Assembly (NCBI GenBank): GCA_944328495.1
Contig: CALVHR010000003.1
Span: 41,550 to 105,549 of the forward strand
Direction of reading: 5' to 3'
DNA from: an uncultured Clostridia bacterium
GTDB lineage: Bacteria > Bacillota > Clostridia > Christensenellales > Borkfalkiaceae
DNA: 64,000 bases
In this document: positions 18,417 to 25,799 of the stretch, piece after piece
How the letters are laid out: each line of letters starts with the position of its first letter
Position numbering within the stretch: the first letter of the stretch is position 1
Made by a program: the position numbers and the translations under genes
The notes under the pieces: generated by a model
What the model saw: the letters and a program-made list of their open reading frames with translations, nothing else
Told to the model about the DNA's origin: nothing
Database searches by the model: none

Positions 18417-19223
18417 TCATCCGATTTGAGACGTTTGCGGCGGGATGGGAGACTCGCAGTCCTGGGAAGGGTAATGTCCGAATTCGTGGCGGTAGTTGCG
18501 CAGGAAGGTCGGATAACTGCGGTAACCGAGCAGTTCGCATACGTGCAGGACGGAATGACCGCGTTTGAGATAATCGCGAGCGGCATACATTTTTTTCAGA
18601 CGTACGTATTGCATGATGCCGATATTCATGGTTTTGGCAAATGTATGACACAGGTAAGACTGGGACACAAACAGATAATCCGCAATCGTTTCGACGGTGA
18701 TGGGTTTATCGAGGTTGGAGCAAATGAAGTCGATGGCTCGTTTGACGAGGGGCGGAAAATCGGATTGCCGCACGTCGTTTTCTTCCGTTCCGTAGATGAG
18801 GGTGACGAGCAATTCGGTCAAAAACGAAGTGAGCAGGGCGTAAAGCGGTTCCGGGGCATAGGTGTCCGCGTACTTGTCAAACTTTAAAAACAGATCGCGC
18901 ACGGGTTCGCCGACTCGTTTTTGCAGGCAGTAAGGCGCTTGTATCGCAGACGGGAGCAATTCGGGTGCAAAATTGATAACGCAACGTTCGTAATTGCGTT
19001 GTGGAGGCACCTGCAACACATGATACATGCCGGGAGGAACTAAAAAAATGGTGTCAGAAGTGAATTCGTATGCCGTATTTTCCACAAGAAAAGTTCCCGA
19101 TCCATTCATTACGAACAAGATTTCATAGGTAGTATGACAGTGGTTTGTGAACTTTTCGCGGTCTGAAAATTCAGTGCGGCTGTGAAAGAATTCAATGTAT
19201 TTGTAATTTATGGAATTAAACAT
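18417..19223 (-). CDS. AraC-family transcriptional regulator (leaderless mRNA likely)
   Basis: 268 residues. The N-terminal half is a cupin-like sensing domain (FTNHCHTTYEILFV, then a VPPGMYHVL loop). The C-terminal half has two HTH motifs, the first in ITVETIADYLFVSQSYLCHTF and the second in HSVLHVCELLGYRSYPTFLRNYRHEFG. It is divergent from the carbohydrate operon at 19340 and probably controls it. No Shine-Dalgarno precedes the ATG; a TATAAT box ends only six bases before it, so transcription would start on or next to the initiation codon. Confidence 0.88.
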   Translation of the reverse strand: MFNSINYKYIEFFHSRTEFSDREKFTNHCHTTYEILFVMNGSGTFLVENTAYEFTSDTIFLVPPGMYHVLQVPPQRNYERCVINFAPELLPSAIQAPYCLQKRVGEPVRDLFLKFDKYADTYAPEPLYALLTSFLTELLVTLIYGTEENDVRQSDFPPLVKRAIDFICSNLDKPITVETIADYLFVSQSYLCHTFAKTMNIGIMQYVRLKKMYAARDYLKRGHSVLHVCELLGYRSYPTFLRNYRHEFGHYPSQDCESPIPPQTSQIG

Positions 19224-19229
19224 GACTTA

Positions 19230-19258
19230 ATTATACATGAAAAAAGCAGAAAATGCAA
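19230..19258 (-). promoter_or_regulatory. Promoter of the AraC gene
   Basis: TTGCAT (19258-19253) and TATAAT (19235-19230), 17-bp spacer on the minus strand. The -10 box is six bases from the ATG. Confidence 0.75.
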
Positions 19259-19287
19259 TACAAGTGGGCAATTATTACTATTGCATT
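19252..19287. promoter_or_regulatory. Candidate shared AraC operator between divergent promoters
   Basis: AATGCAATA (19252-19260) and TATTGCATT (19279-19287) form a perfect 9-bp inverted repeat with 18 bp between the arms. Each arm contains the TTGCAT -35 box of one of the two divergent promoters. Confidence 0.55.
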
Positions 19288-19308
19288 CCAAAAAATATAT
19301 TGTATAAT
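19281..19308 (+). promoter_or_regulatory. Promoter of the carbohydrate operon
   Basis: TTGCAT (19281-19286) and TATAAT (19303-19308), spacer 16 bp, 31 bp before the first ATG. Confidence 0.75.
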
Positions 19309-19339
19309 AGAAAGAGACATAAAAAAGGCGAGCAAATGA

Positions 19340-20110
19340 ATGAAAAAAGACATTGAGATCGCCGCGCAGATGTATACGGTGCGGCAGTACACGCAGACGG
19401 AAGAAGGGATTGCCGAATCGCTCGGGAAAATAAAGGAAATCGGCTATACTTCCGTGCAGATATCTGCGTTTGGGGCATACCGACCCGAATTCGTACGGGA
19501 TTTGCTGCAAGAAAACGGCTTGCGTGCGGTTGTGACGCATACGCCGTATGAAAGGATCACGGGCGATACGGAAAGGGTGATCGAAGAGCATAAAATTATG
19601 CAAGTCCCTTTTGTGGGACTCGGGTATCGGCGGTTCAGTTCGCTTGACGAAACGGACGCTTTTTTGGACGAGATCCTGCCGGCGGCGCGGAAAATACGCG
19701 ATGCGGGATTGCGTTTTGCATACCATAATCATCAATGGGAGTTTGTGCGCTTTCACGGGGTTCGCCCGATGGATCGTATTTTGGAGCGCACTTCGCCCGA
19801 TGAATTTGCGCTGATCGCGGATGCGTATTGGCTGCAATACGCGGGGGTATCGCCGCAAAAATTTTTGCGTGAAAATGCGGAGCGGATCGCGCTGGTGCAT
19901 TTCAAGGATATGTGTATCGACGCATCGGAAGGGACGCAGCGTTTTGCGGAGATCGGTGCGGGCAACATGGATCACGACGAGCTTGTTTCAGTGATGCGCG
20001 AAACGGGCATCGGGTGTGCGGCGGTAGAGCAGGATGACTGTTACGGAGAGGATCCGTTTGCATGTCTGCGGCGCAGCCGCGAATATATTCAAAGCCGTTA
20101 CGGCATTTAG
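19340..20110 (+). CDS. Sugar phosphate isomerase/epimerase-like TIM-barrel protein
   Basis: 256 residues of the AP-endonuclease-2/xylose-isomerase-like fold. Visible landmarks are AAQMYTVRQY at strand 1, YHNHQWEF, the Asp in ALIADAYWLQYAG, and VHFKDM followed by EIGAGNMDHDEL, which supply the usual metal-binding His/Asp/Glu set. It probably isomerises or epimerises a sugar or a keto-inositol-like compound. First gene of a four-gene operon divergent from an AraC regulator. Confidence 0.82.
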   Translation: MKKDIEIAAQMYTVRQYTQTEEGIAESLGKIKEIGYTSVQISAFGAYRPEFVRDLLQENGLRAVVTHTPYERITGDTERVIEEHKIMQVPFVGLGYRRFSSLDETDAFLDEILPAARKIRDAGLRFAYHNHQWEFVRFHGVRPMDRILERTSPDEFALIADAYWLQYAGVSPQKFLRENAERIALVHFKDMCIDASEGTQRFAEIGAGNMDHDELVSVMRETGIGCAAVEQDDCYGEDPFACLRRSREYIQSRYGI

Positions 20111-20118
20111 GAGGACGC

Positions 20119-20976
20119 ATGGAAATACGGCTGAGTGCGTTTGCGGACGAAGCGTCCGCGGATTTATTACGGCAGATCGAAACATTGCACAGGGAACGCA
20201 TTCCGCTCATTGAGCTTCGCGGGGTCAACGGAAAGAACGTTGCGGAGCTTGAGGACGAAGAGGCGTTGCGCTGCCGCGAACAGTTGGGTGCCGGAGGAAT
20301 TGCCGTCTGGTCGATCGGGTCGCCGTTGGGCAAGATCGGAGTGCGCGAAGATTTTTCGCAGCACTTGAAAAAGGCGGAGCGGGTATTTCGTTTGGCAAAT
20401 ATTTTTGCTACGGCACGCGTGCGTGTCTTTTCCTTTTATACGGACGCGCCCGAACGTGACGAAGCGGAGGTGTTTGCGCGGATGCGCGCGATGTCGGAGC
20501 TTGCGAAGGAATACGGCGTGACGCTGTATCACGAGAACGAAAAGGAGATCTACGGAGATATTCCCGTGCGCAACGCAAAACTTTTGGACAATATCCCCGA
20601 GTTGCATTGTGTGTTCGATCCTGCAAATTACGTGCAATGCGGTGCGGATATTGCAAAGGCGCTGGAACTGTTGGAAGACAGGATCGATTATTATCATGTG
20701 AAAGATGCCCTGTACGCGGGCGGGGAGGTCGTTCCCGCAGGCAGAGGCGATGGGCAGCTTTCCCGCATGATCGGCGGGATCCGAAAAGATACGGTCCTTA
20801 CGCTCGAGCCGCATTTGACCGTTTTTGACGGTTATACGGGCATCGACCGCACCGAACTTCGGCACAAATATCGTTATAATTCGGCGGCGGAAGCATTTTC
20901 TGCGGCGGCGGAGGCTTTGCGCGGGCTGTTGCGCGAAAATTCATTCACGGAGGCAAACGGAGTATGGAAAAAGTAA
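20119..20976 (+). CDS. Second TIM-barrel isomerase/epimerase-like protein
   Basis: 285 residues from the ATG at 20119, with GGAGG eight bases upstream and eight bases after the previous stop. Same superfamily as its neighbour but a different subgroup; metal-site residues are in YHENEKEIYGD, CVFDPANYVQCG, YYHVKDALY and LTLEPHL. Two such proteins plus a dehydrogenase in one operon are common in inositol or sugar-acid catabolism. Its end overlaps the next gene by 13 bases. Confidence 0.8.
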   Translation: MEIRLSAFADEASADLLRQIETLHRERIPLIELRGVNGKNVAELEDEEALRCREQLGAGGIAVWSIGSPLGKIGVREDFSQHLKKAERVFRLANIFATARVRVFSFYTDAPERDEAEVFARMRAMSELAKEYGVTLYHENEKEIYGDIPVRNAKLLDNIPELHCVFDPANYVQCGADIAKALELLEDRIDYYHVKDALYAGGEVVPAGRGDGQLSRMIGGIRKDTVLTLEPHLTVFDGYTGIDRTELRHKYRYNSAAEAFSAAAEALRGLLRENSFTEANGVWKK

Positions 20977-22133
20977 AATTCGGGATCATCGGCGTAGGCA
21001 ACATGGGCTTCGGGCATCTGAAATTTTTTTATGAAAACAAGATTGCGAACGGAGTATGCACGGCGCTCGCCGATTCGAACGCGAAGAGGCTGGATACGGC
21101 AAAAGCGGCGTGCCCCGGCGACTATGCGTGTTATTCTTCGGGCGAAGACCTGATCGATTGTGCCGATGTGGATGCGGTGATCATCGCCGTGCCGCATTAT
21201 CAGCATCCTCCGCTTGCGATCCGTGCGCTGAAGCGCGGGTTGAACGTCGTGTGTGAAAAACCTGCCGGAGTGTATACGAAGCAGGTCAAGGAAATGAATG
21301 CGGTCGCGGCGGAGAGCAAGGCGCTCTTTACGATGATGTACAATCAGCGCACCAACCCTCTGTATAAAAAGATGCACGAATTGGTGAAGAACGGAGAGAT
21401 CGGAGAGATACGTCGGGTAAATTGGATCATAACGAACTGGTTCCGCACGCAATTTTATTACGATTCGGGTGCATGGCGCGCGACGTGGAAAGGGGAAGGC
21501 GGCGGAGTGCTGATGAATCAGTGCCCGCATCAGCTCGATCTTTTGCAGTGGATCTGCGGCATGATGCCGACAAAAGTGCGTGCGTTTTGTCATTTCGGGA
21601 AATGGCACCGCATGGAGACGGAGGACGACGTTACGGCGTATTTGGAATTTCCGAACGGCGCAACCGGTTCGTTTGTTACGACCACTGCAGATGCACCCGG
21701 TACCAATCGTTTTGAGATTTTAGGTTCGCGGGGTAAGATCGTGTGTGAAAAAGATGAGTTAACTGTTTGCCGACTCAAAGAAGATTTACAGGAGTTTTTG
21801 AATAATAATCCGAATGCGTTCGCGGAACCGGAGTATAGCGTTGAAGTGATTCCGCAAAACGGAAGCAATCCGCAACATGTGGGGATACTGAACAATTTTG
21901 CGAATGCGGTGCTTGGCTTGGAACCGCTGTACGTGGACGGCCGCGAGGGATTGCGGTGCGTCGAGCTCATAAATTCGATGTTGCTTTCTTCGTGGCTGGA
22001 TAAGACGGTAGAGCTGCCGGTAGATGAAGACGAGTATCTTGCAGAGCTTCAAAAACGCATTGACGTATCCCGCGAAAAGGGGACAAAAGATATTTTGATC
22101 GACAATTCCATGTCGTTCGGCGGCACAAAATAA
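20964..22133 (+). CDS. Gfo/Idh/MocA-family oxidoreductase
   Basis: 389 residues. N-terminal Rossmann motif GVGNMGFGHLKFF, the conserved EKP tripeptide in VVCEKPAGVYTKQ, and the C-terminal beta-sheet domain with GGVLMNQCPHQLDLLQW, where His and Asp are the probable catalytic residues. It oxidises or reduces a sugar or cyclitol with NAD(P). GGAGG lies inside the end of the preceding gene, so translation is coupled. Confidence 0.88.
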   Translation: MEKVKFGIIGVGNMGFGHLKFFYENKIANGVCTALADSNAKRLDTAKAACPGDYACYSSGEDLIDCADVDAVIIAVPHYQHPPLAIRALKRGLNVVCEKPAGVYTKQVKEMNAVAAESKALFTMMYNQRTNPLYKKMHELVKNGEIGEIRRVNWIITNWFRTQFYYDSGAWRATWKGEGGGVLMNQCPHQLDLLQWICGMMPTKVRAFCHFGKWHRMETEDDVTAYLEFPNGATGSFVTTTADAPGTNRFEILGSRGKIVCEKDELTVCRLKEDLQEFLNNNPNAFAEPEYSVEVIPQNGSNPQHVGILNNFANAVLGLEPLYVDGREGLRCVELINSMLLSSWLDKTVELPVDEDEYLAELQKRIDVSREKGTKDILIDNSMSFGGTK

Positions 22134-22155
22134 AAGTTTGCGGGAGGAGCGGGAT

Positions 22156-23130
22156 ATGCGCGCGGTAACGCTTGGAGAGATCATGTTGCGCCTGACGCCG
22201 CCCGGTGCAAAGCGCCTGGGGCAAACGGCGGAATTTGAGGCCTGTTACGGCGGAGCCGAAGCGAATGTGGCGTATGCGCTGTCGCTGTTCGGAGCCGAAG
22301 CCGTGTTTGTAAGCAAAGTGCCCGAAAATGCATTGGGCAGCGCGGCGGTGGATTCACTCCGTGCGGGCGGCGTACAAACGCGGTTTATATTGCGCGGCGG
22401 CGAGCGCCTCGGCGTTTATTATCTCGAACGCGGATGCGCATTCCGCGCCGGGAGTGTATTGTATGATCGTGCAGGATCGTCTTTTGCGTGCGCACGCGCC
22501 GATGAGTTCGACTGGGACACGATCTTTGACGGGGCGGATTGGTTTCATTTTACGGGTATCACTCCTGCCTTGAGTGCGAATGCGCAAGAGATTACCTTGG
22601 CGGCGATTGCGGCGGCAAAGAGGCACAAAGTCACAGTTTCGTGCGACATGAATTACAGGGCAAAGCTGTGGGACAAGAAAAAGGCGCGGCAAGTTCTCGG
22701 CTCGCTCTTGGAACAGACGGACGTATGCATTGCCAACAAGCATCAGGTAGCGGAGCTGTTCGGTGCTCCCGAAGAAGATGCGGCGCGGTATTTGTCCGAC
22801 AGATATGCATTTTCGCACATAGCGCTTTCAGCAAGGCGCACGCTCAGCGCGACGCGCAATGTTGTGAGCGGCAGGCTTTATTCGGGCGGAGAGTGCGTGT
22901 CTTCTCGCGAATATGACTTGGAAATGGCGGAGCGGGTCGGCGGCGGGGATGCGTTTGCCGCGGGCATCGTATATGCGCTGGGCAACGGATATCCGTTGCA
23001 GCGTGCGATCGATCTTGCCGCGGCATGTTGTTGCCTTAAACATACGATCCCGGGCGATACTTGCCGCTTTTCCCTGCAGGAAGCGGAAACGCTTGCCGAA
23101 GGGGACGGAACGTGCGGCATCCGGCGCTGA
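22156..23130 (+). CDS. PfkB-family sugar kinase, 2-keto-3-deoxygluconate-kinase-like
   Basis: 324 residues from the ATG at 22156 (GGGAGGAG upstream). PfkB signature 1 is near GGAEANVAYALSLFG, and signature 2 reads VGGGDAFAAG with the catalytic Asp; GGGDAF replaces the commoner GAGDAF/GTGDAF. The substrate region resembles KDG kinases (TGITPALS, CDMNYRAKLW). It probably phosphorylates a keto-deoxy sugar acid made by the upstream enzymes. No KDPG-type aldolase follows; the operon ends here with terminators at 23199-23303. Confidence 0.82.
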   Translation: MRAVTLGEIMLRLTPPGAKRLGQTAEFEACYGGAEANVAYALSLFGAEAVFVSKVPENALGSAAVDSLRAGGVQTRFILRGGERLGVYYLERGCAFRAGSVLYDRAGSSFACARADEFDWDTIFDGADWFHFTGITPALSANAQEITLAAIAAAKRHKVTVSCDMNYRAKLWDKKKARQVLGSLLEQTDVCIANKHQVAELFGAPEEDAARYLSDRYAFSHIALSARRTLSATRNVVSGRLYSGGECVSSREYDLEMAERVGGGDAFAAGIVYALGNGYPLQRAIDLAAACCCLKHTIPGDTCRFSLQEAETLAEGDGTCGIRR

Positions 23131-23198
23131 ACAGGGTGCGGCTTCGGCTGAAATATTCCGATTCATTGAAAAATAATTTATACGACCTCCATAAATTT

Positions 23199-23241
23199 AA
23201 GAGCGCCCGCACGCGGTTTCAAACCGCATGCGGGCGCTCTT
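23199..23241. terminator. Inverted repeat after the kinase gene
   Basis: AAGAGCGCCCGCA pairs with TGCGGGCGCTCTT, with a nested GCGGTTT / AAACCGC stem. Strong hairpin but short T-runs. Confidence 0.65.
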
Positions 23242-23264
23242 CGGCATTGTGCATTGTGCGCCTG

Positions 23265-23303
23265 AAAACGCGCGCCGCCGCAATTTGCGGCGGCGCGCGT
23301 TTT
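23265..23303. terminator. Bidirectional terminator between the kinase and PurF-like genes
   Basis: AAAACGCGCGCCGCCGCAA and TTGCGGCGGCGCGCGTTTT form a long perfect stem with AAAA/TTTT ends, directly after the PurF-like stop on the minus strand. Confidence 0.85.
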
Positions 23304-23305
23304 GC

Positions 23306-24709
23306 TTATTTTTTTCCGTTCCAGCAATAGGTGCAGAACTTGCAGGCGGGCATGCCGGTCGAGGCGAGCATATCGTCCAGACGATGGTAGCGCAGAGACG
23401 TGAACTGCAATTCTTTACGGATCTCTTCGACCATTGCCGCATATTCGGGCGAATCGGGGTCTGTGTAAGCCTCTACGCGTGCGTCGGCGTTTTTACCTTC
23501 CAGCAAGGCAATTTTGCGTCTGGCGATGAGTTCGAGTTCGGAAGTGGAACGCGAAAAATTCAGATACGGGCAACCGTATAAAATGGGAGGACAGGCTAGA
23601 CGAATGTGTACTTCTTTCGCTCCGTTATGATAGAGGAAATTTGCAGTTCCGCGCATCTGTGTCCCTCGAACAAGAGAGTCGTCAATGAGAATCAGTTTTT
23701 TGCCATTGATCATCGCATCAATGGGAATGAGCTTCATGTGTGCGATGAGGTCGCGGCGGCTCTGGTTGGGCGGCATAAAGGAGCGAGGCCAGGTCGGTGT
23801 ATATTTCACGAACGGGCGCGCGAGAGGAATACGCGATCGGTTTGCGTATCCTACGGCATGCGCCGTACCCGAGTCGGGAAGCCCCGCAACGCTGTCCGCG
23901 GCGGTATTGTCGCGGCGTGCGAGCATGTCGCCGCAGTTATAGCGCATTTGTTCGACGTTCAATCCTTCGTAAGAAGAGGCGGGATAACCGTAATAGACGT
24001 ACAGGAACGTGCAAATTTTTGCATTTCCGAGAGGCGGACAGATCGTTTGGACGCTTTCGGGCGTGAGAAAATCGATCTCGCCCGGTCCGAGTTCCTTGCA
24101 ATGTTCATAGCCGAGATTCAGGTATGAAAATGATTCAAAAGCGACGCAGTAGCCGTCTTGTTTTTTCCCGATCACGACGGGCGTGATGCCTTGTTTGTCG
24201 CGCGCGGCGTAAATTCCTTCGGAAGTGAGGATGAGAATGGACAGAGAGCCGTCGATGAGGCTTTGCGCATGACGAATGCCCTCGGGGATGGTGGCTCCGC
24301 GGTTGATCATGGCGGCGGTAAGTTCGGTCGCGTTGATACTTCCTCCGCTCATTTCGAGGAAGTGGGTCGTCCCTTCCGCAAAAGCCCGTTTTACGAGTTG
24401 ATCGATATTATTGATGCGGCCGACGGTGGCAATCGCAAAATTCCCGAGGTGCGAACGCACGAGCAGGGGTTGCGGTTCGCTGTCGGAAATGCAGCCGATG
24501 CCGAAATTCCCCTTCATTTCGCTGAAATCCCGTTCAAATTTGGTGCGAAAAGGAGAATTTTCGATATTGTGTATAGCGCGATTGAAGCCTCCTTCGCCGT
24601 ACACCGCCATTCCGCCTCGCCTCGTTCCGAGGTGGGAGTGATAATCCGTGCCGAAGAAGAGATCGAACACGCAGTCTTTTTTGGAAACAACGCCGAAAAA
24701 TCCGCTCAA
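23306..24709 (-). CDS. PurF-like amidophosphoribosyltransferase with Ser at the nucleophile position
   Basis: 467 residues when started at TTG 24709. GGAGG eight bases upstream of that TTG decides the start; an ATG 20 codons earlier would add an atypical N-terminus. The protein then begins (M)SGFFGVV, where PurF has (M)CGVFG, so the Ntn nucleophile Cys is replaced by Ser. Other glutaminase blocks also differ (LGTRRGGMAVYG for LQHRGQESAG). The PRPP loop LIDDSLVRGTQMRG is intact, and the C-terminus has CKFCTYC, which may correspond to the cluster-binding Cys of Bacillus-type PurF. It may use free ammonia or a partner's ammonia, or do another PRPP reaction. No purine genes are adjacent. Confidence 0.78.
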   Translation of the reverse strand: MSGFFGVVSKKDCVFDLFFGTDYHSHLGTRRGGMAVYGEGGFNRAIHNIENSPFRTKFERDFSEMKGNFGIGCISDSEPQPLLVRSHLGNFAIATVGRINNIDQLVKRAFAEGTTHFLEMSGGSINATELTAAMINRGATIPEGIRHAQSLIDGSLSILILTSEGIYAARDKQGITPVVIGKKQDGYCVAFESFSYLNLGYEHCKELGPGEIDFLTPESVQTICPPLGNAKICTFLYVYYGYPASSYEGLNVEQMRYNCGDMLARRDNTAADSVAGLPDSGTAHAVGYANRSRIPLARPFVKYTPTWPRSFMPPNQSRRDLIAHMKLIPIDAMINGKKLILIDDSLVRGTQMRGTANFLYHNGAKEVHIRLACPPILYGCPYLNFSRSTSELELIARRKIALLEGKNADARVEAYTDPDSPEYAAMVEEIRKELQFTSLRYHRLDDMLASTGMPACKFCTYCWNGKK

Positions 24710-24740
24710 ATGTTTAGCCTCCGTAACTTTATACGCAAGC

Positions 24741-24769
24741 AGTATAACATAAAAACGTATGAAAGTCAT
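24741..24769 (-). promoter_or_regulatory. Promoter of the PurF-like gene
   Basis: TATACT (24746-24741) with ATGACT (24769-24764) 17 bp upstream, about 32 bp before the TTG start. Confidence 0.5.
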
Positions 24770-24804
24770 TTGTTCGATCGCCGCAAAAAAATTTTTTGAT
24801 AAAA

Positions 24805-25662
24805 TTATTCTTTTTTACGATATTTTTGACGGAATGCGGACGGTGTAAGGCCTGTGGCGTCTTTGCACATTGCAATAAAAGCATGTTTGTCGGTAAAATG
24901 GTTTTCCGCCAAAATTTCCGAAATGGTCAAGTCAGTTTCTTTTAAAAGGTTCATACAGTGTTCGAAGCGCATCAGGATCAGATGGTGTATGATCGGCATT
25001 CCCCAAACGGATTTATAAATATGAGACAGGTAATACTTGCTTACGTTTGTAAAATCGGCAATATCTTGCAGAGTTATGCGCTTTTTAAAATTTTCACGCA
25101 AATACATTTCTGCCTGCATGGCAGGAGAATAAGACTCTGAAGTATTGTCGGAACGGCATTGCTTGTACAAAAACATCATAATCTCATAAAGAAGAAGGGA
25201 TATTTGAGTTTCGTCGGCAAGAGGGGCGGTTAAAAGTTCGTGTATTTTTATAATACGCTCGATAATGAATGACGGATCAAACGAGTCGGTAACATTTCCG
25301 AATTTTTTCAGGAACATTTTATAAAAATCTGCAGCTTGACTTCCCCAAAAATAGACGTAATAATGGCACCAATTTTTTTGAGAAACGTTACGCAGGACAT
25401 GGTGCTTGTTTTGATCGAAAAACATAACGCTGTTTTTATGGATCGTGTGTTCGCAACCTTCAAAAGTAAGGCTGCCCGTTCCCTCCGCCGTTACGCTTAA
25501 ACAGTAGGAATTATATTTTTCTCTTTCGAGGTAATAGCCGCTTTTCATTTCGAGATAGCCGGTCCGTCTGGCAATAAAGAGGAGTATTTCATCCTTTTTT
25601 TTCGTGTTATAACGGTAAAGCCTGGTTTTATCGTCGAGCAGAGGAATAAGCTTTTCTTTCAC
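24805..25662 (-). CDS. AraC-family transcriptional regulator
   Basis: 285 residues from GTG 25662, where AAAGGAG five bases upstream fixes the start. The N-terminal part is a sensing domain with KKDEILLFIARRTG and a cupin-like HTIHKNSVMFFDQNKHHVLRN stretch. The C-terminal part has HTH 1 (ITLQDIADFTNVSKYYLSHIY) and HTH 2 (TISEILAENHFTDKHAFIAMCKDATG). Divergent from the lipoprotein SGNH gene at 25800 across 137 bp and its probable regulator. Confidence 0.85.
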   Translation of the reverse strand: MKEKLIPLLDDKTRLYRYNTKKKDEILLFIARRTGYLEMKSGYYLEREKYNSYCLSVTAEGTGSLTFEGCEHTIHKNSVMFFDQNKHHVLRNVSQKNWCHYYVYFWGSQAADFYKMFLKKFGNVTDSFDPSFIIERIIKIHELLTAPLADETQISLLLYEIMMFLYKQCRSDNTSESYSPAMQAEMYLRENFKKRITLQDIADFTNVSKYYLSHIYKSVWGMPIIHHLILMRFEHCMNLLKETDLTISEILAENHFTDKHAFIAMCKDATGLTPSAFRQKYRKKE

Positions 25663-25710
25663 GGGGACTCCTTTAAGCAAGATTCTACACTTTAAAAGCA
25701 ATGCAACGCA

Positions 25711-25739
25711 TTTACAAACTGAAATGTTTCTGTTATTAT
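25711..25739 (+). promoter_or_regulatory. Promoter of the SGNH lipoprotein gene
   Basis: TTTACA (25711-25716) and TATTAT (25734-25739), 17-bp spacer, in the intergenic space shared with the divergent AraC gene. Confidence 0.55.
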
Positions 25740-25799
25740 ATGATTCAGGATATCATAACAAGTCAATTTTGTCAAATATTGCTGTATAAGGAGATTATC

